From CAYUQT01 sp964446835 (lineage in GTDB: Bacteria; Planctomycetota; Phycisphaerae; UBA1845; JAFGLZ01), in contig CAYUQT010000053.1 in NCBI GenBank assembly GCA_964446835.1, positions 1 to 64,000 of the forward strand: a stretch of 64,000 bases of DNA. Direction: 5' to 3'. A model generated the notes under the pieces. The model saw only the letters and a program-made list of their open reading frames with translations. It was not told where the DNA came from and ran no database searches. The translations under genes were made by a program, and so were the position numbers. Below, one piece after another: positions 1 to 8,019 of this stretch (its first letter is position 1; the number at the start of each line of letters is the position of its first letter).

Positions 1-1267
1 GCACGGGGTTCGTTGAGCCGCTGGCGCCACCACTCCACGAGCTGAACGAGTAACCTGTGTTCGCACTGGCCGTCAGTGTCACGACGGTCCCGGATGCATA
101 TTTCCCATCACCACCCGGCGCGGGATTGGCACTGATCGTTCCGCCTCCGGATGGACTCGATGTCAGGGTCAATGTGTACGACGGCGGGGAGCCCAACCGC
201 AAGTAGGTAACCCCGTAGTGCTGAAGTCCGGAGTAGCTTCCTCCCCATGTCATTATGTGGTCGTAGTGGTCCCATGTGTCGTGGACGTAGACAGTGTTTC
301 CTGACGTATCGTAACCAAACCCGACCATCGTGTGCCCGCTCACCTGGATCATAACGGGCCGGCCCGCATCGATTTCCGCCGTGTAATTGGCGAATGTGAA
401 CCCCTGAGTGTTCCCGTTGTATCCCATGATGTATTGCGAGCAGTTGGCGACGACCGTGTAGCCACGGGACTCCACAAACAGCCGCAGTCCGTGGCAACCG
501 TCGCGGTCGCCCGGTTCACATCCCGTGTAGTCACAAAGCACCGCTCCGTTCGTGTAGTTGTAGAACGTGGTGGACCCATCACTGTTGCCGATGATCGATT
601 TATTGGTCCCCATGTAGTCCCCCGTACAGTCGCCCTGGGTGTGCTCCGTCCATCCGTTGACGATGTAGGGGTCGGGACCCGCGTTGTCGTAGTCGATCCA
701 GTAGTCGTCCACATGTCCTCGGATCGCACGACCATCCTTGCCCATGTGCGTGGCGACAAGCGGACTCTCGCCGCACGTGACCGAGGGATAGACCGTGCTG
801 CCCCAGTAGGTCTCGTTGTTCATCGGGCAGACGCCCCCGTTGGCAGGACCGGTATACATGGCGGTGTAGCCGTGGTTGTCGTAGTAGCCCATGATCATCC
901 CTGCGGACGTAGCTGAACAGCCGTAGCACCAGGTGAACGCGGGCACATACGTCAGGATCTTGACCCCCGCCGCGGCGCTGGACTGGGGTACTACCACCGC
1001 CGGCGCCCGATAGGTCTTTGGGGGGCGACCGGGCACAATCACCTCGTCAATCAGCGGACCACTTCCTCCCTCCGCAAACGTCCTCACCACCATGCGGGAA
1101 GCCGCGACCGGGATTGGGGCCTCGGGCATGTCGGCAGCGCTAAGGATGGGTGGCTCAACTGACTCTGCGAAGGCATGTGTACCTGTTGGAGGACAAAGCA
1201 AAACCAACCAGGCCGGAATCAAGATGAGCAATTCCAGGTTTCCCCGCTTTGTTAGCCCACGCGACAT
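1..1267 (-). CDS. Secreted C39-like papain-fold cysteine peptidase with C-terminal InlB-type repeat (3' end outside window)
   Basis: The reading frame is open from the ATG at 1267 to the window edge (about 422 codons) and has no stop, so the C-terminus lies outside. AGGAGA sits about 8 nt before the ATG. Residues 1-35 form a signal peptide (hydrophobic LLILIPAWLVLLC). The region around residues 108-360 reads as a C39-like papain-fold peptidase: likely catalytic Cys117 in WCYGCSATSAGM, His312 in SGHTMVGFGYD, and an acidic partner near Asp330 in VYVHDTWDHYDH. Several further Cys residues (165, 214, 245, 250, 258, 276) suggest disulfides in an exported protein. From about residue 363 a Thr/Ser/Gly-rich segment (TLTSSPSGGGTISANP, then YSFSSWSGG) matches the divergent InlB B-repeat style found in surface proteins. 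Role inferred: extracellular peptidase or peptide-binding surface protein. Substrate unknown. Confidence 0.8.
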   Translation of the reverse strand, partial: MSRGLTKRGNLELLILIPAWLVLLCPPTGTHAFAESVEPPILSAADMPEAPIPVAASRMVVRTFAEGGSGPLIDEVIVPGRPPKTYRAPAVVVPQSSAAAGVKILTYVPAFTWCYGCSATSAGMIMGYYDNHGYTAMYTGPANGGVCPMNNETYWGSTVYPSVTCGESPLVATHMGKDGRAIRGHVDDYWIDYDNAGPDPYIVNGWTEHTQGDCTGDYMGTNKSIIGNSDGSTTFYNYTNGAVLCDYTGCEPGDRDGCHGLRLFVESRGYTVVANCSQYIMGYNGNTQGFTFANYTAEIDAGRPVMIQVSGHTMVGFGYDTSGNTVYVHDTWDHYDHIMTWGGSYSGLQHYGVTYLRLGSPPSYTLTLTSSPSGGGTISANPAPGGDGKYASGTVVTLTASANTGYSFSSWSGGASGSTNPV

Positions 1268-1910
1268 TGTCCGATCTCCTTTACGCCATGAGTGTCCGCT
1301 TTCAAGCACGGATCACGAATATTGGCGGGCCGGTCCCGCCGTTGGTTGTGGTTAAGAACCGCTTGAAGCGCCGCCTATTCCTCCCTCGGTAAGGTCAGTG
1401 GCATGCTGACATCGATGACCTTGGCAGCACGGTTGGGCGGCGCACCGAACCCGTAGGAGACCCCAAGGTAGAACGACAAGCACGCTCACCCGAGTCATCA
1501 TTCGCATTCCGGCTCCTACGACCAAACGAAGGGAACTCTTCGAATCCCAATTCCCTGCCCCCAACCACTACTTGGAGGTCTACACCCGTGGCGATCAGGC
1601 GAGGGCCAAAGGGCCGTCGCCTATCTGCGTCAAGCGAAAAACGCCTGCCACACTTCACTCACTTCTCCCAGGTTCTTCACAGAATCGATTTCCTCTTTCC
1701 CTTAACCGACCCATGAAGCAATGTCCTACACAATTTGGGTGGGATTCAAGCTTCGCTTCAGTATGTTCATGGGGCCGCAAATCGTCAAGAAAATTCCCTA
1801 TCTTCTGTGACGGAAGATTTTCTGGCTAATATCGGTAGTTAACTTGCTGGGCCTATAAGATGTTAGGTCCTGACAACCAAACTCAATCGACACGAATTAG
1901 GGTTATAACC
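1268..1910. other. Intergenic region, possible gene remnant
   Basis: No convincing intact gene lies in these 640 bases. On the minus strand around 1390-1490 a frame reads LGVSYGFGAPPNRAAKVIDV and then ends PLTLPREE. This looks protein-like but has stops close upstream (three in about 20 nt) and no start, so it may be the tail of a decayed gene. An overlapping minus-strand reading frame from about 1519 has an AGGAG before its ATG and a hydrophobic N-terminus, but its remainder is low-quality. The part from about 1680 to 1910 is clearly more AT-rich than its surroundings and probably holds regulatory DNA. Confidence 0.4.
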
Positions 1911-1913
1911 CTA
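1898..1913. repeat. 16-bp perfect palindrome at the end of the PLP-enzyme gene
   Basis: TAGGGTTATAACCCTA is fully self-complementary and includes the TAG stop of the minus-strand gene that ends at 1911. It could form a short stem at the transcript end or be a dimeric-protein site. No U-tract follows, so it is not a classical terminator. Confidence 0.5.
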
Positions 1914-3041
1914 GACAATTGCGGAAGATGGGTTCGGATTTCCGTGGCGGCAGAGGATCGGCCAGTGGTCGATGACCCGGCCGCCCTCACACACTGAAAA
2001 ATGGCTATAAAGGTAAATAGTGGTACAAACATGCCGGGGGGCGAATAGAACCATCTCGCCGAGGCGAGGTTCGGGCCCCTGGCCGGTCCAACGGCACACC
2101 TGGTGTTCCTCGCTGGCTCGCTCGGGAATGAGGCCTGGACGGTTCATCACCAGGGGCTGGCCGGGGACATCCCGGCTGATGCCCTTGCTGCCGGCATCGA
2201 GCGACACGGTGTCGGGGGTGGGTCGGCTGATGACCCTCGAAGCTACCAGCGCAGCGAAGTCGAAGCGGTGCCCGTCGATCTCGTCATAGGCCCCATCCCA
2301 GAAGAGCCACGTGCCCGGTGTCAATTCGTCGATGCCGTCGATGTCCTTGGCGGCGATGAAACTCAGCGAGCCCGAGGTGCTCAGGAAGACGGGTCCGTCG
2401 CAGAGTCCCTGGGCGGTCCACCGGTCCTTGATCCGCAGGGCCTCGGACATGGCGGCCTGAACGTTCCGCTGCCGAGTCGGCAGATCGTTATCGCGGATAT
2501 GGCCGTCGTAGGCATGCAGCCCGCGCAGCCGAAGGTGAGACAGGCGCAGGATGGCCTGAGCCAGGAATTCGGCCGTCTGGTCGGGGGCAATGCCGGTGCG
2601 ATGCATGCCGACGTCCAGGTCGATCAGCACGTCGACCGGGCGGGCGAGGTTGCGGCAGGCCTCGTTGAGCTCCGCCGCCGCCTGGGCGTCGTCGGCGGTG
2701 ACGATAACGTTGCTCTGGGGAAATTCGGCCAATAGTGCGGCCAGGCGCCGGGCGTTCGGACCGACCATGGGATAGGCCAGCATGATGTCCGTCGAACCGG
2801 ACTCGATCAGCAGGCGGACCTCGTCCACCGAGGCGCACTTGAACTTGCGGATTCCTCGCTCCATCAACAGACGAACGACCTGGCGGCACTTGTGCGTTTT
2901 GATGTGCGGACGGAGGCGACCGAGATCGCCGACGAGACTCGCCATACGATCGATATTGGCGTGAAGGACGGATGGAAACAGCAGCAACGACGGTGTCGGC
3001 AGCGAGGCCGGGTCACGGATGTCGTAGACGGATGCGTCCAT
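1911..3041 (-). CDS. D-threonine aldolase / D-serine dehydratase-like PLP enzyme
   Basis: This 376-aa protein belongs to the fold-type III (alanine-racemase-like N-terminal domain) family that includes metal-activated D-threonine aldolase and D-serine dehydratase. The N-terminal barrel carries RPHIKTHK at residues 44-51, the motif with the PLP lysine. The C-terminal beta domain has PRHVCTTIYLY, where His and Cys match the divalent-metal ligands of the family. Length is normal (about 370-380 aa). The ATG at 3041 is preceded by AGGA. It is the last gene of a three-gene minus-strand run, 75 nt after the TIM-barrel isomerase. Likely reaction: retro-aldol cleavage or dehydration of a D-beta-hydroxy amino acid. 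The true substrate is not predictable from sequence alone. Confidence 0.82.
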   Translation of the reverse strand: MDASVYDIRDPASLPTPSLLLFPSVLHANIDRMASLVGDLGRLRPHIKTHKCRQVVRLLMERGIRKFKCASVDEVRLLIESGSTDIMLAYPMVGPNARRLAALLAEFPQSNVIVTADDAQAAAELNEACRNLARPVDVLIDLDVGMHRTGIAPDQTAEFLAQAILRLSHLRLRGLHAYDGHIRDNDLPTRQRNVQAAMSEALRIKDRWTAQGLCDGPVFLSTSGSLSFIAAKDIDGIDELTPGTWLFWDGAYDEIDGHRFDFAALVASRVISRPTPDTVSLDAGSKGISRDVPGQPLVMNRPGLIPERASEEHQVCRWTGQGPEPRLGEMVLFAPRHVCTTIYLYSHFSVCEGGRVIDHWPILCRHGNPNPSSAIV

Positions 3042-3116
3042 CGCCGCGATCCTGTTCTGGTCGCCCCCAGGGCCCGCCGCTGTCAGGAGACTGTCACGGA
3101 ACGGCTCGCCGGCCGT

Positions 3117-3953
3117 CTAGTCCTCGTAACTCAATCCGACCCGGTCGCAGATCGCCCGCAAGGCGTTCACCGCCGTGGAGAAGAGCTGCGGACCGGTGTG
3201 GCCGGAGAACTGTCCCGCCGCCGACAGGTGCGGCTCGAGGGCGAGGAAGCCTTCGTAGCCCATGGCAGCCGCTCCGGCGAGCACCTTCTCGATTTCGCCG
3301 TCGCCTTGGCCGGCCGGAACGCAGTGGTCTCCCACGCCGCGAACCATATCCTTGATGTGGAAGTACCTGACGTATTTCTTGAGCGGTTCCCAGCAGGTCT
3401 CAAAGACAGGCATCGCACCCATGTGGACGAAGTTGGCCGGATCGAACGCCATCACCAGTTTGTCCGACACGAGATTCTCGAACAGGTCGGCCAGTTGCGC
3501 CGGCAGGGCGCCGTAAAGGTTCGATTCGTTTTCGAGCACCATCGTCACGGGACGCGTCGCCACATAGTCGCACATCTGCTGGAGCCGCTCGATGACCGTC
3601 CGGCGGTGGTCCAGGATGTTGCCGCCCTGGGGCGGGTAATAGCTGAACATGCGGACGCGATTGCACCCGAAGAACTCGGCCAGATCGCAGGCGTGCTTGA
3701 ATTCATCGAAGTGCTTATCGAGATCGCTGTCGACGGTGACCTTGCCGATGGGCGAGCCGATGCACGCGACACCGAAACCCCGATCGGTGAACAGCGTCCT
3801 GAGGTGCTGGCACTGGGCATCGGTCAGCTTCATGACGTTCGTATTCCAGGCGCCTCGCAGCTCGATATGCTTGACCCCATTAGCCTCAAGGGTGTCCATT
3901 TGAACCACCGGCTCGGCGTCGATCTCATCGGCGAATGCGCTGAATGTCACCAT
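3117..3953 (-). CDS. Sugar phosphate isomerase/epimerase (xylose isomerase-like TIM barrel)
   Basis: A 278-aa cytoplasmic protein of the AP-endonuclease-2/xylose-isomerase-like family, which isomerises or epimerises sugars, inositols or their keto derivatives. Seen: an N-terminal beta strand with FADEI, the VLENESNLYG strand carrying a likely metal-binding Glu, AFDPANFVHMG, YFHIKDMVRG (strand with His) and FLALEPHL near the C-terminus, the usual metal-ligand positions. No signal peptide is present. AAGGAG lies 6 nt before the ATG. It sits 49 nt after a MocA-type oxidoreductase gene, the common pairing for an oxidise-then-isomerise step in polyol or inositol breakdown. Exact substrate unknown. 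Confidence 0.82.
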   Translation of the reverse strand: MVTFSAFADEIDAEPVVQMDTLEANGVKHIELRGAWNTNVMKLTDAQCQHLRTLFTDRGFGVACIGSPIGKVTVDSDLDKHFDEFKHACDLAEFFGCNRVRMFSYYPPQGGNILDHRRTVIERLQQMCDYVATRPVTMVLENESNLYGALPAQLADLFENLVSDKLVMAFDPANFVHMGAMPVFETCWEPLKKYVRYFHIKDMVRGVGDHCVPAGQGDGEIEKVLAGAAAMGYEGFLALEPHLSAAGQFSGHTGPQLFSTAVNALRAICDRVGLSYED

Positions 3954-4002
3954 GTCCGTCTCCTTACGTCAGCCGTTCATTGTTCGAGGAAGCCGCGGCC
4001 AT

Positions 4003-5025
4003 TCACGGCAGGGGCAGCTTCACCACGCGGTGCTCGGCTGCCGCCTGTTCGGCCGCGAAAACCAGTTCATAGGTCTTGCTCGCCCGGGCGATGCTCACGT
4101 GCGACTCGGTATTCTTCTCCACACAATCGATGAAGTAGGCGACCTCTTCGGGGAAGGGGTGGTGCGAGACGTTCCAGTCGTCGGGATACGTTGCGGGGAT
4201 GCTCATGAACCCCTTGGACTGCGGGAACATCGTCGTCGAGTACAGCCCGTTGTTCCGGATGCACCCCTTCGAGCCGTTCACCTGAAGATGAAAGACATAA
4301 GGCATGTTGCACTCGAGCGACGTGCTGACGCGCCCGATCGTTCCGTTGTCGAACCGGCAAAGCAGGGCGATCGTCGGCTCGTATTCGAAGTCCTTTCGCC
4401 AGCGGGCCGGTTCGGCGAAGGCGGATACCTCGACGACCTCATGCTGCTCGCCGGCCATCCAGCGGATCATGTCGACGGCATGGATGCCGCCCATCGTCAG
4501 GGCGCTGCCGCCGGTCTTGCGAGCGCCCTTCCAGACGCCCTTGATCTCGTGCCAGTAGTCCGACTCAACGTAGAAGACCTCGCCGATGGCCCCCGAATCG
4601 ATGAAGTTCTTGAGCCCTGTCACGGCCGGATACCACCGGCAGACGTGTCCGACCTGCGTCCGTACGCGGTGTTTCTTCTCGGCGGCTACCAGGGTGCGAA
4701 GCTCGGAAATCGTGAAGCAGAGCGGCTTCTCACAAAGGACATGCTTGCCGGCCTGAATACAGGCCAGGGTCTGCTCGTAGTGCAGAAAATTGATCGTGCA
4801 GACGCTGGCGAGCTGAATGTCGTCGCGCTGGAGCGCCGCATCGAGACTGTCGTAGTAGTCGGCCTTGAAGCCGAAGCGGTTCATGTACTGTTCGGCCCGC
4901 GCCTTGTCCTCGGGCACCATGCCGACGATCGCGCGGATTTCGGTCCGCGGATCGAGACAATATCCCTTGATGTGTTCGCCGGCCACCCAGCCGGGACCGA
5001 TGACCATTGCACCGTATCGCGTCAT
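4003..5025 (-). CDS. Gfo/Idh/MocA family NAD(P)-dependent oxidoreductase
   Basis: A 340-aa dehydrogenase with an N-terminal Rossmann domain (MVIGPGWVAGEHIKGY) and the family signature CEKPLCF, whose Lys is the catalytic or binding residue in MocA-type enzymes. The C-terminal alpha/beta domain follows (MGGIHAVDMIRWMAGE, where His/Asp fit the substrate-site helix). The frame is open further upstream, but the ATG at 5025 is preferred because GGAGG precedes it and the Rossmann strand begins right after. It is the first gene of the minus-strand operon with the TIM-barrel isomerase and the PLP enzyme, and it is divergent from the UroD-like gene. Likely role: oxidation of a sugar, inositol or amino-sugar alcohol. 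Confidence 0.85.
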   Translation of the reverse strand: MTRYGAMVIGPGWVAGEHIKGYCLDPRTEIRAIVGMVPEDKARAEQYMNRFGFKADYYDSLDAALQRDDIQLASVCTINFLHYEQTLACIQAGKHVLCEKPLCFTISELRTLVAAEKKHRVRTQVGHVCRWYPAVTGLKNFIDSGAIGEVFYVESDYWHEIKGVWKGARKTGGSALTMGGIHAVDMIRWMAGEQHEVVEVSAFAEPARWRKDFEYEPTIALLCRFDNGTIGRVSTSLECNMPYVFHLQVNGSKGCIRNNGLYSTTMFPQSKGFMSIPATYPDDWNVSHHPFPEEVAYFIDCVEKNTESHVSIARASKTYELVFAAEQAAAEHRVVKLPLP

Positions 5026-5131
5026 GCCGCTGCCTCCGATGGCACCGCTGCCTTGCGGGGCGTCAATGTACTTCAGCGAATGCCGAAATACCAGCGGCCG
5101 GCAACGGCCACACAGACCTTCGCATGGACAT

Positions 5132-5159
5132 TTGACCCAGGCCACCCTATCTTTACAGT
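5132..5159 (+). promoter_or_regulatory. Putative sigma70-type promoter for the UroD-like gene
   Basis: TTGACC at 5132-5137 and TACAGT at 5154-5159 are separated by 16 nt, giving a predicted start near 5166 and a leader of about 40 nt. It lies in the divergent intergenic region. Read by eye only. Confidence 0.4.
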
Positions 5160-5203
5160 GTCCGAGAGTTGCAGCGGTTTGGGGCGATGTCCTGGGAGGT
5201 CTT

Positions 5204-6220
5204 ATGACCCCGTACGAGCGATACAAGGCGCGTCTGGCGGGCCAGCCGGTGGATCGCGTTCCGAACTTCGACATCATGATGACGTTCGCGGCGCACTACA
5301 TACGGCGGCCGCTGTCGGATTACTACCTCGACTATCAGGTTCTGTGCGAGGCCAACCTGGCGGTGCAGGAGGTGTTCGACCTGGACATCGTGCAGGCCAT
5401 CTCCGACCCCTACCGCGAGACCGCCGATTACGGCGGAGACGTCTACTTCCCCGAGGACGGGCTGCCCGTTCTTCGACATCGCCTGCTGGACGAACCGGAG
5501 AAGCTGAAGGACCTTCAGAAGCCGGACGTCATGGGCGGTGGTCGAATGACGGATCGGGTTCAGGCGATCCGGCGCTTCCGCCGAACGGTCGGCGAGCGCG
5601 TGCCGATCATGGGCTGGGTCGAGGGGGCACTGGCCGAAGCGGCCGACCTGCGAGGCGTTCTGCACCTGATGATGGACCTGTACGACCGCCCGGAGTGGGT
5701 TAAGGAGCTGTTGGAGATCTGCACGGACGTGGCCATCCGGTTTGCCGTGGAGCAGGTCGAGGCCGGCGCCGACATTGTCGGGCTGGGCGACGCGCTGGCC
5801 TCGCAGATCGGCCCGGACGCGTATCGAGAGTTCGCCCTGCCCTACGAGCAGCGGATCTTCAAGGCGATCAAAGACGCCGGCGGCGTGGGGCGGCTGCACA
5901 TCTGCGGCAATACGACGCTCTTGCTGGAAGACATGGCCCAGTGCGGTGCCGACATCGTGGATCTGGACTGGATGGTCAATATGGCCGACGCGGCCCGGGT
6001 GCTGAACAATCGGGTAGCGCTGTGCGGCAACTTCGATCCGGTGGCGATCATGCTGCAGGGAAGGCCCCAGCAGGTGACCCGTGCGACGCTGGACTGCGTC
6101 CATCAGGGGGGCCCCCGCAACTTCAGCGGGGCCGGCTGTGAGATCCCCGACCATACGCCGAGCGAGAACCTGTTGGCCCAGGCCGCAGCGCTGGAGAAGA
6201 CCGGGACGATGCGGAGTTAG
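5204..6220 (+). CDS. Uroporphyrinogen decarboxylase-fold, MtaA/CmuA-type methyltransferase-like protein
   Basis: A 338-aa protein of the UroD superfamily. Unlike true HemE it carries the zinc-thiolate signature of cobamide:thiol methyltransferases: His232-x-Cys234 in LHICGNT and Cys312 in GAGCEIPDHTP, the His/Cys/Cys set that binds Zn in MtaA-type enzymes. The strand VEAGADIVGLGDALASQIGP is also typical. The ATG at 5204 is chosen over upstream in-frame starts because GGGAGG lies just before it and MTPYERY is the usual N-terminus. It is divergent from the MocA/isomerase/PLP operon. No corrinoid protein is adjacent; the only B12-fold protein in the window is about 36 kb away. Role inferred: methyl transfer or decarboxylation in a small-molecule pathway, not haem synthesis. 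Confidence 0.8.
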   Translation: MTPYERYKARLAGQPVDRVPNFDIMMTFAAHYIRRPLSDYYLDYQVLCEANLAVQEVFDLDIVQAISDPYRETADYGGDVYFPEDGLPVLRHRLLDEPEKLKDLQKPDVMGGGRMTDRVQAIRRFRRTVGERVPIMGWVEGALAEAADLRGVLHLMMDLYDRPEWVKELLEICTDVAIRFAVEQVEAGADIVGLGDALASQIGPDAYREFALPYEQRIFKAIKDAGGVGRLHICGNTTLLLEDMAQCGADIVDLDWMVNMADAARVLNNRVALCGNFDPVAIMLQGRPQQVTRATLDCVHQGGPRNFSGAGCEIPDHTPSENLLAQAAALEKTGTMRS

Positions 6221-6317
6221 TCTGGAGAAGGTCTCCGACATCCAGCCCCGCCAGCGGAAGATCGGGCATTGCCCTCGGAGGGGGCCTTCGGGATTGAATG
6301 CGAAGGAGGTAGCTGCA

Positions 6318-6500
6318 ATGAACAAGCCGAACGACTCACCGGATCTCAAGACCCGTCTGTTTGCGGCGGTGTGTTCCTGCTGCGTGTTCTGTATCGGGCG
6401 GCGTATGTTTCCCGATTCGGCCTACGGACGGATGATGAAGCAGGTCGAGAAGAACTGCCCCTTCTGCCGCGCCTACGACCGCGTCCATGCGACCCGGTAG
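6318..6500 (+). CDS. Small Cys-rich hypothetical protein (60 aa)
   Basis: A 60-aa reading frame with a strong GGAGG seven nucleotides before its ATG, 97 nt after the UroD-like gene. It contains CSCCVFC near residues 18-24 and CPFC near residues 49-52, separated by a basic/hydrophobic stretch. Two paired-Cys knuckles suggest a small zinc-ribbon or metal-binding protein. I do not recognise the family. The RBS quality and the Cys arrangement argue for a real gene. Confidence 0.6.
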   Translation: MNKPNDSPDLKTRLFAAVCSCCVFCIGRRMFPDSAYGRMMKQVEKNCPFCRAYDRVHATR

Positions 6501-6651
6501 AGGCCCCGAGGCATCGAGGGGAGCGTAGCGTTTCGGGCATCCCCGATCGTCCGTCAGAAGGCATGGGAGGCCGGTTGGGCGGCTGTCGCCCGGATTCCCC
6601 TTCAATTCGCCTGCCCGAATCACCAGAGGGCTGTCGGCTCCGGGAGGAATC

Positions 6652-7887
6652 ATGACAGATCGCTTGCCATCGGCCTCGGCCCTGCCCCAACCTGATACCC
6701 CCCTGCCCGTTCGGCATCGCGTTTGGATCTTGATCCGACGGGGCTTGATGTGTATCGCGGCACTCCTGGTATGTGTGGGATTGCTGCTGGCGTATTGGCG
6801 ATTTCGACCGAACGCCTCCGTCGTTGCCCCGACTCTCCGGCTGGAGCATTGGGTTGCCGTCGGCGACCGGATGCACAACTCGAACACCGACCTGGTGTTC
6901 TATCGCGATCGGTTCTATCTCATCCACGCCAGTTCTCCGTGGCATTTCGGCAGCGAGCGATGCGTCCTTGTCCTGTGGCGATCGCCGGACGCTCGGGCGT
7001 GGGAGCGTGTGACCGAGATGCGATTCCCCGGACAGGACATCCGAGACCCCAAGTTTGCGGTCATGGGAGACCGGCTGTTCCTCTACGTCCTGAAGAACGC
7101 CGACTTCGCCGCAGAGCCCTATGCCACCGCCGTCTGCTCGACGACGGACGGCAGCACGTGGACGTCTCTGACGGACGTCACCCCAGAGGGCTGGCTCTTC
7201 TGGAGCCCCAAGTCGCGGGACGGCAAGACCTGGTACGTGCCGGCGTATTGGCGCGATCACGGCAAGTCGATCCTCTTGCGCTCGACCGACGGCGTGAAGT
7301 GGACTCAGGTATCCGTCATCCACGAGGGCGATCGCAACGACGAGACGGCCATCGAATTTCTGCCCGACGGCCGGCTGCTGGCGACGGCGCGATTGGAGAT
7401 GGACGACAGCTTCTTCGGCCATCCCAACGCCTGCACGCTGATCGCAACCGCCTCACCGCCGTACGATACGTGGAAGAGCACGACCTGCGACGTGACACGT
7501 CTGGACGGCCCTTGTCTGTTCAGCTACGGAGGGGCACTCTATGCCGTCGGCCGTCGCAACCCCGATCCTCGCGGCTTCCTGAACTACTACGGCAGCATCC
7601 TCGGCCGGAAGCGAACGTCGCTCTACAGGGTCCAGGAGGATCGACTGATCTGGCTGTCGGACCTGCCCAGCGCGGGTGACACCGCGTATGCCGGTGCGGT
7701 CCGGCGAGGCGAAGACCTTTTCATCAGCTATTACACGAGCCCGATCGACCGCGACTATCCCTGGATACTCGGGATGCTCTCCGCCAGCGACATCCGGATC
7801 GCGAAGGTCCACCTGCCCACACTGGCCGCCCTCGGGAACCCAACAACGAGCCGTCGTTCGGATGGAACGAAAGGCCTCGGTCCGTAG
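6652..7887 (+). CDS. Membrane-anchored sialidase-like beta-propeller protein
   Basis: A 411-aa protein with one N-terminal transmembrane helix (about residues 24-46), then an extracytoplasmic domain of repeated short beta strands such as DLVFYRDRFYLIHAS, LLRSTDGVKWTQV and VCSTTDGSTWTS. The S-T-D-G-x-x-W pieces resemble the Asp-box type repeats of sialidase/neuraminidase propellers. GGGAGGAATC precedes the ATG. No neighbouring glycan-degradation gene is co-transcribed at close spacing. The last 13 or so codons lie in the imperfect part of a direct repeat that flanks the downstream toxin-antitoxin module, so the C-terminus may have been altered. Enzymatic activity is not certain, because catalytic Arg/Tyr residues cannot be assigned by eye. 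Confidence 0.65.
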   Translation: MTDRLPSASALPQPDTPLPVRHRVWILIRRGLMCIAALLVCVGLLLAYWRFRPNASVVAPTLRLEHWVAVGDRMHNSNTDLVFYRDRFYLIHASSPWHFGSERCVLVLWRSPDARAWERVTEMRFPGQDIRDPKFAVMGDRLFLYVLKNADFAAEPYATAVCSTTDGSTWTSLTDVTPEGWLFWSPKSRDGKTWYVPAYWRDHGKSILLRSTDGVKWTQVSVIHEGDRNDETAIEFLPDGRLLATARLEMDDSFFGHPNACTLIATASPPYDTWKSTTCDVTRLDGPCLFSYGGALYAVGRRNPDPRGFLNYYGSILGRKRTSLYRVQEDRLIWLSDLPSAGDTAYAGAVRRGEDLFISYYTSPIDRDYPWILGMLSASDIRIAKVHLPTLAALGNPTTSRRSDGTKGLGP

Positions 7888-7892
7888 CCGCC

Positions 7893-7930
7893 CCGAGCAC
7901 TCCTCGCACCGGCGCCCCGGGGCGACTATC
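7893..7930. repeat. 38-bp direct repeat, left copy
   Basis: Identical over 38 bases to 8761-8798. It contains the self-complementary core CGCCCCGGGGCG and ends GGCGACTATC. Weaker similarity continues leftwards to about 7849, into the 3' end of the sialidase-like gene. It bounds the antitoxin/toxin module on its left. Confidence 0.9.
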
Positions 7931-7965
7931 CCGAACTCAGGCGATCGGATCGAAGGTGAGTTCGG
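7931..7965. promoter_or_regulatory. 9-bp inverted repeat upstream of the antitoxin promoter
   Basis: CCGAACTCA (7931-7939) and TGAGTTCGG (7957-7965) are perfect inverted arms separated by 17 nt. They abut the direct repeat and lie 9 nt before the predicted -35 box. This may be a terminator stem for the upstream gene or an operator for autoregulation of the toxin-antitoxin module. Confidence 0.45.
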
Positions 7966-7973
7966 CCGCAAAC

Positions 7974-8001
7974 TTGGTTTGAGGATGGGGTATGCTATAA
8001 T
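7974..8001 (+). promoter_or_regulatory. Putative sigma70 promoter of the toxin-antitoxin module
   Basis: TTGGTT (7974-7979) and a perfect TATAAT (7996-8001) with 16-nt spacing, 18 nt before the GTG start of the antitoxin gene. The local sequence is AT-rich compared with its surroundings. Confidence 0.6.
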
Positions 8002-8019
8002 TCTCAAAGAGGTTCATTC

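Noticed and set aside
2892..4133. Long plus-strand open frame of about 413 codons opposite the isomerase and PLP-enzyme genes
   Set aside because: Its product is rich in Arg/His/Gly/Val without a fold, and it is antisense to well-recognised enzymes; a shadow of GC-rich codon use.
5204..6220. First UroD-fold gene as hemE
   Set aside because: It has the His-x-Cys and Cys zinc ligands of methyltransferase-type members, and no haem biosynthesis genes are nearby.
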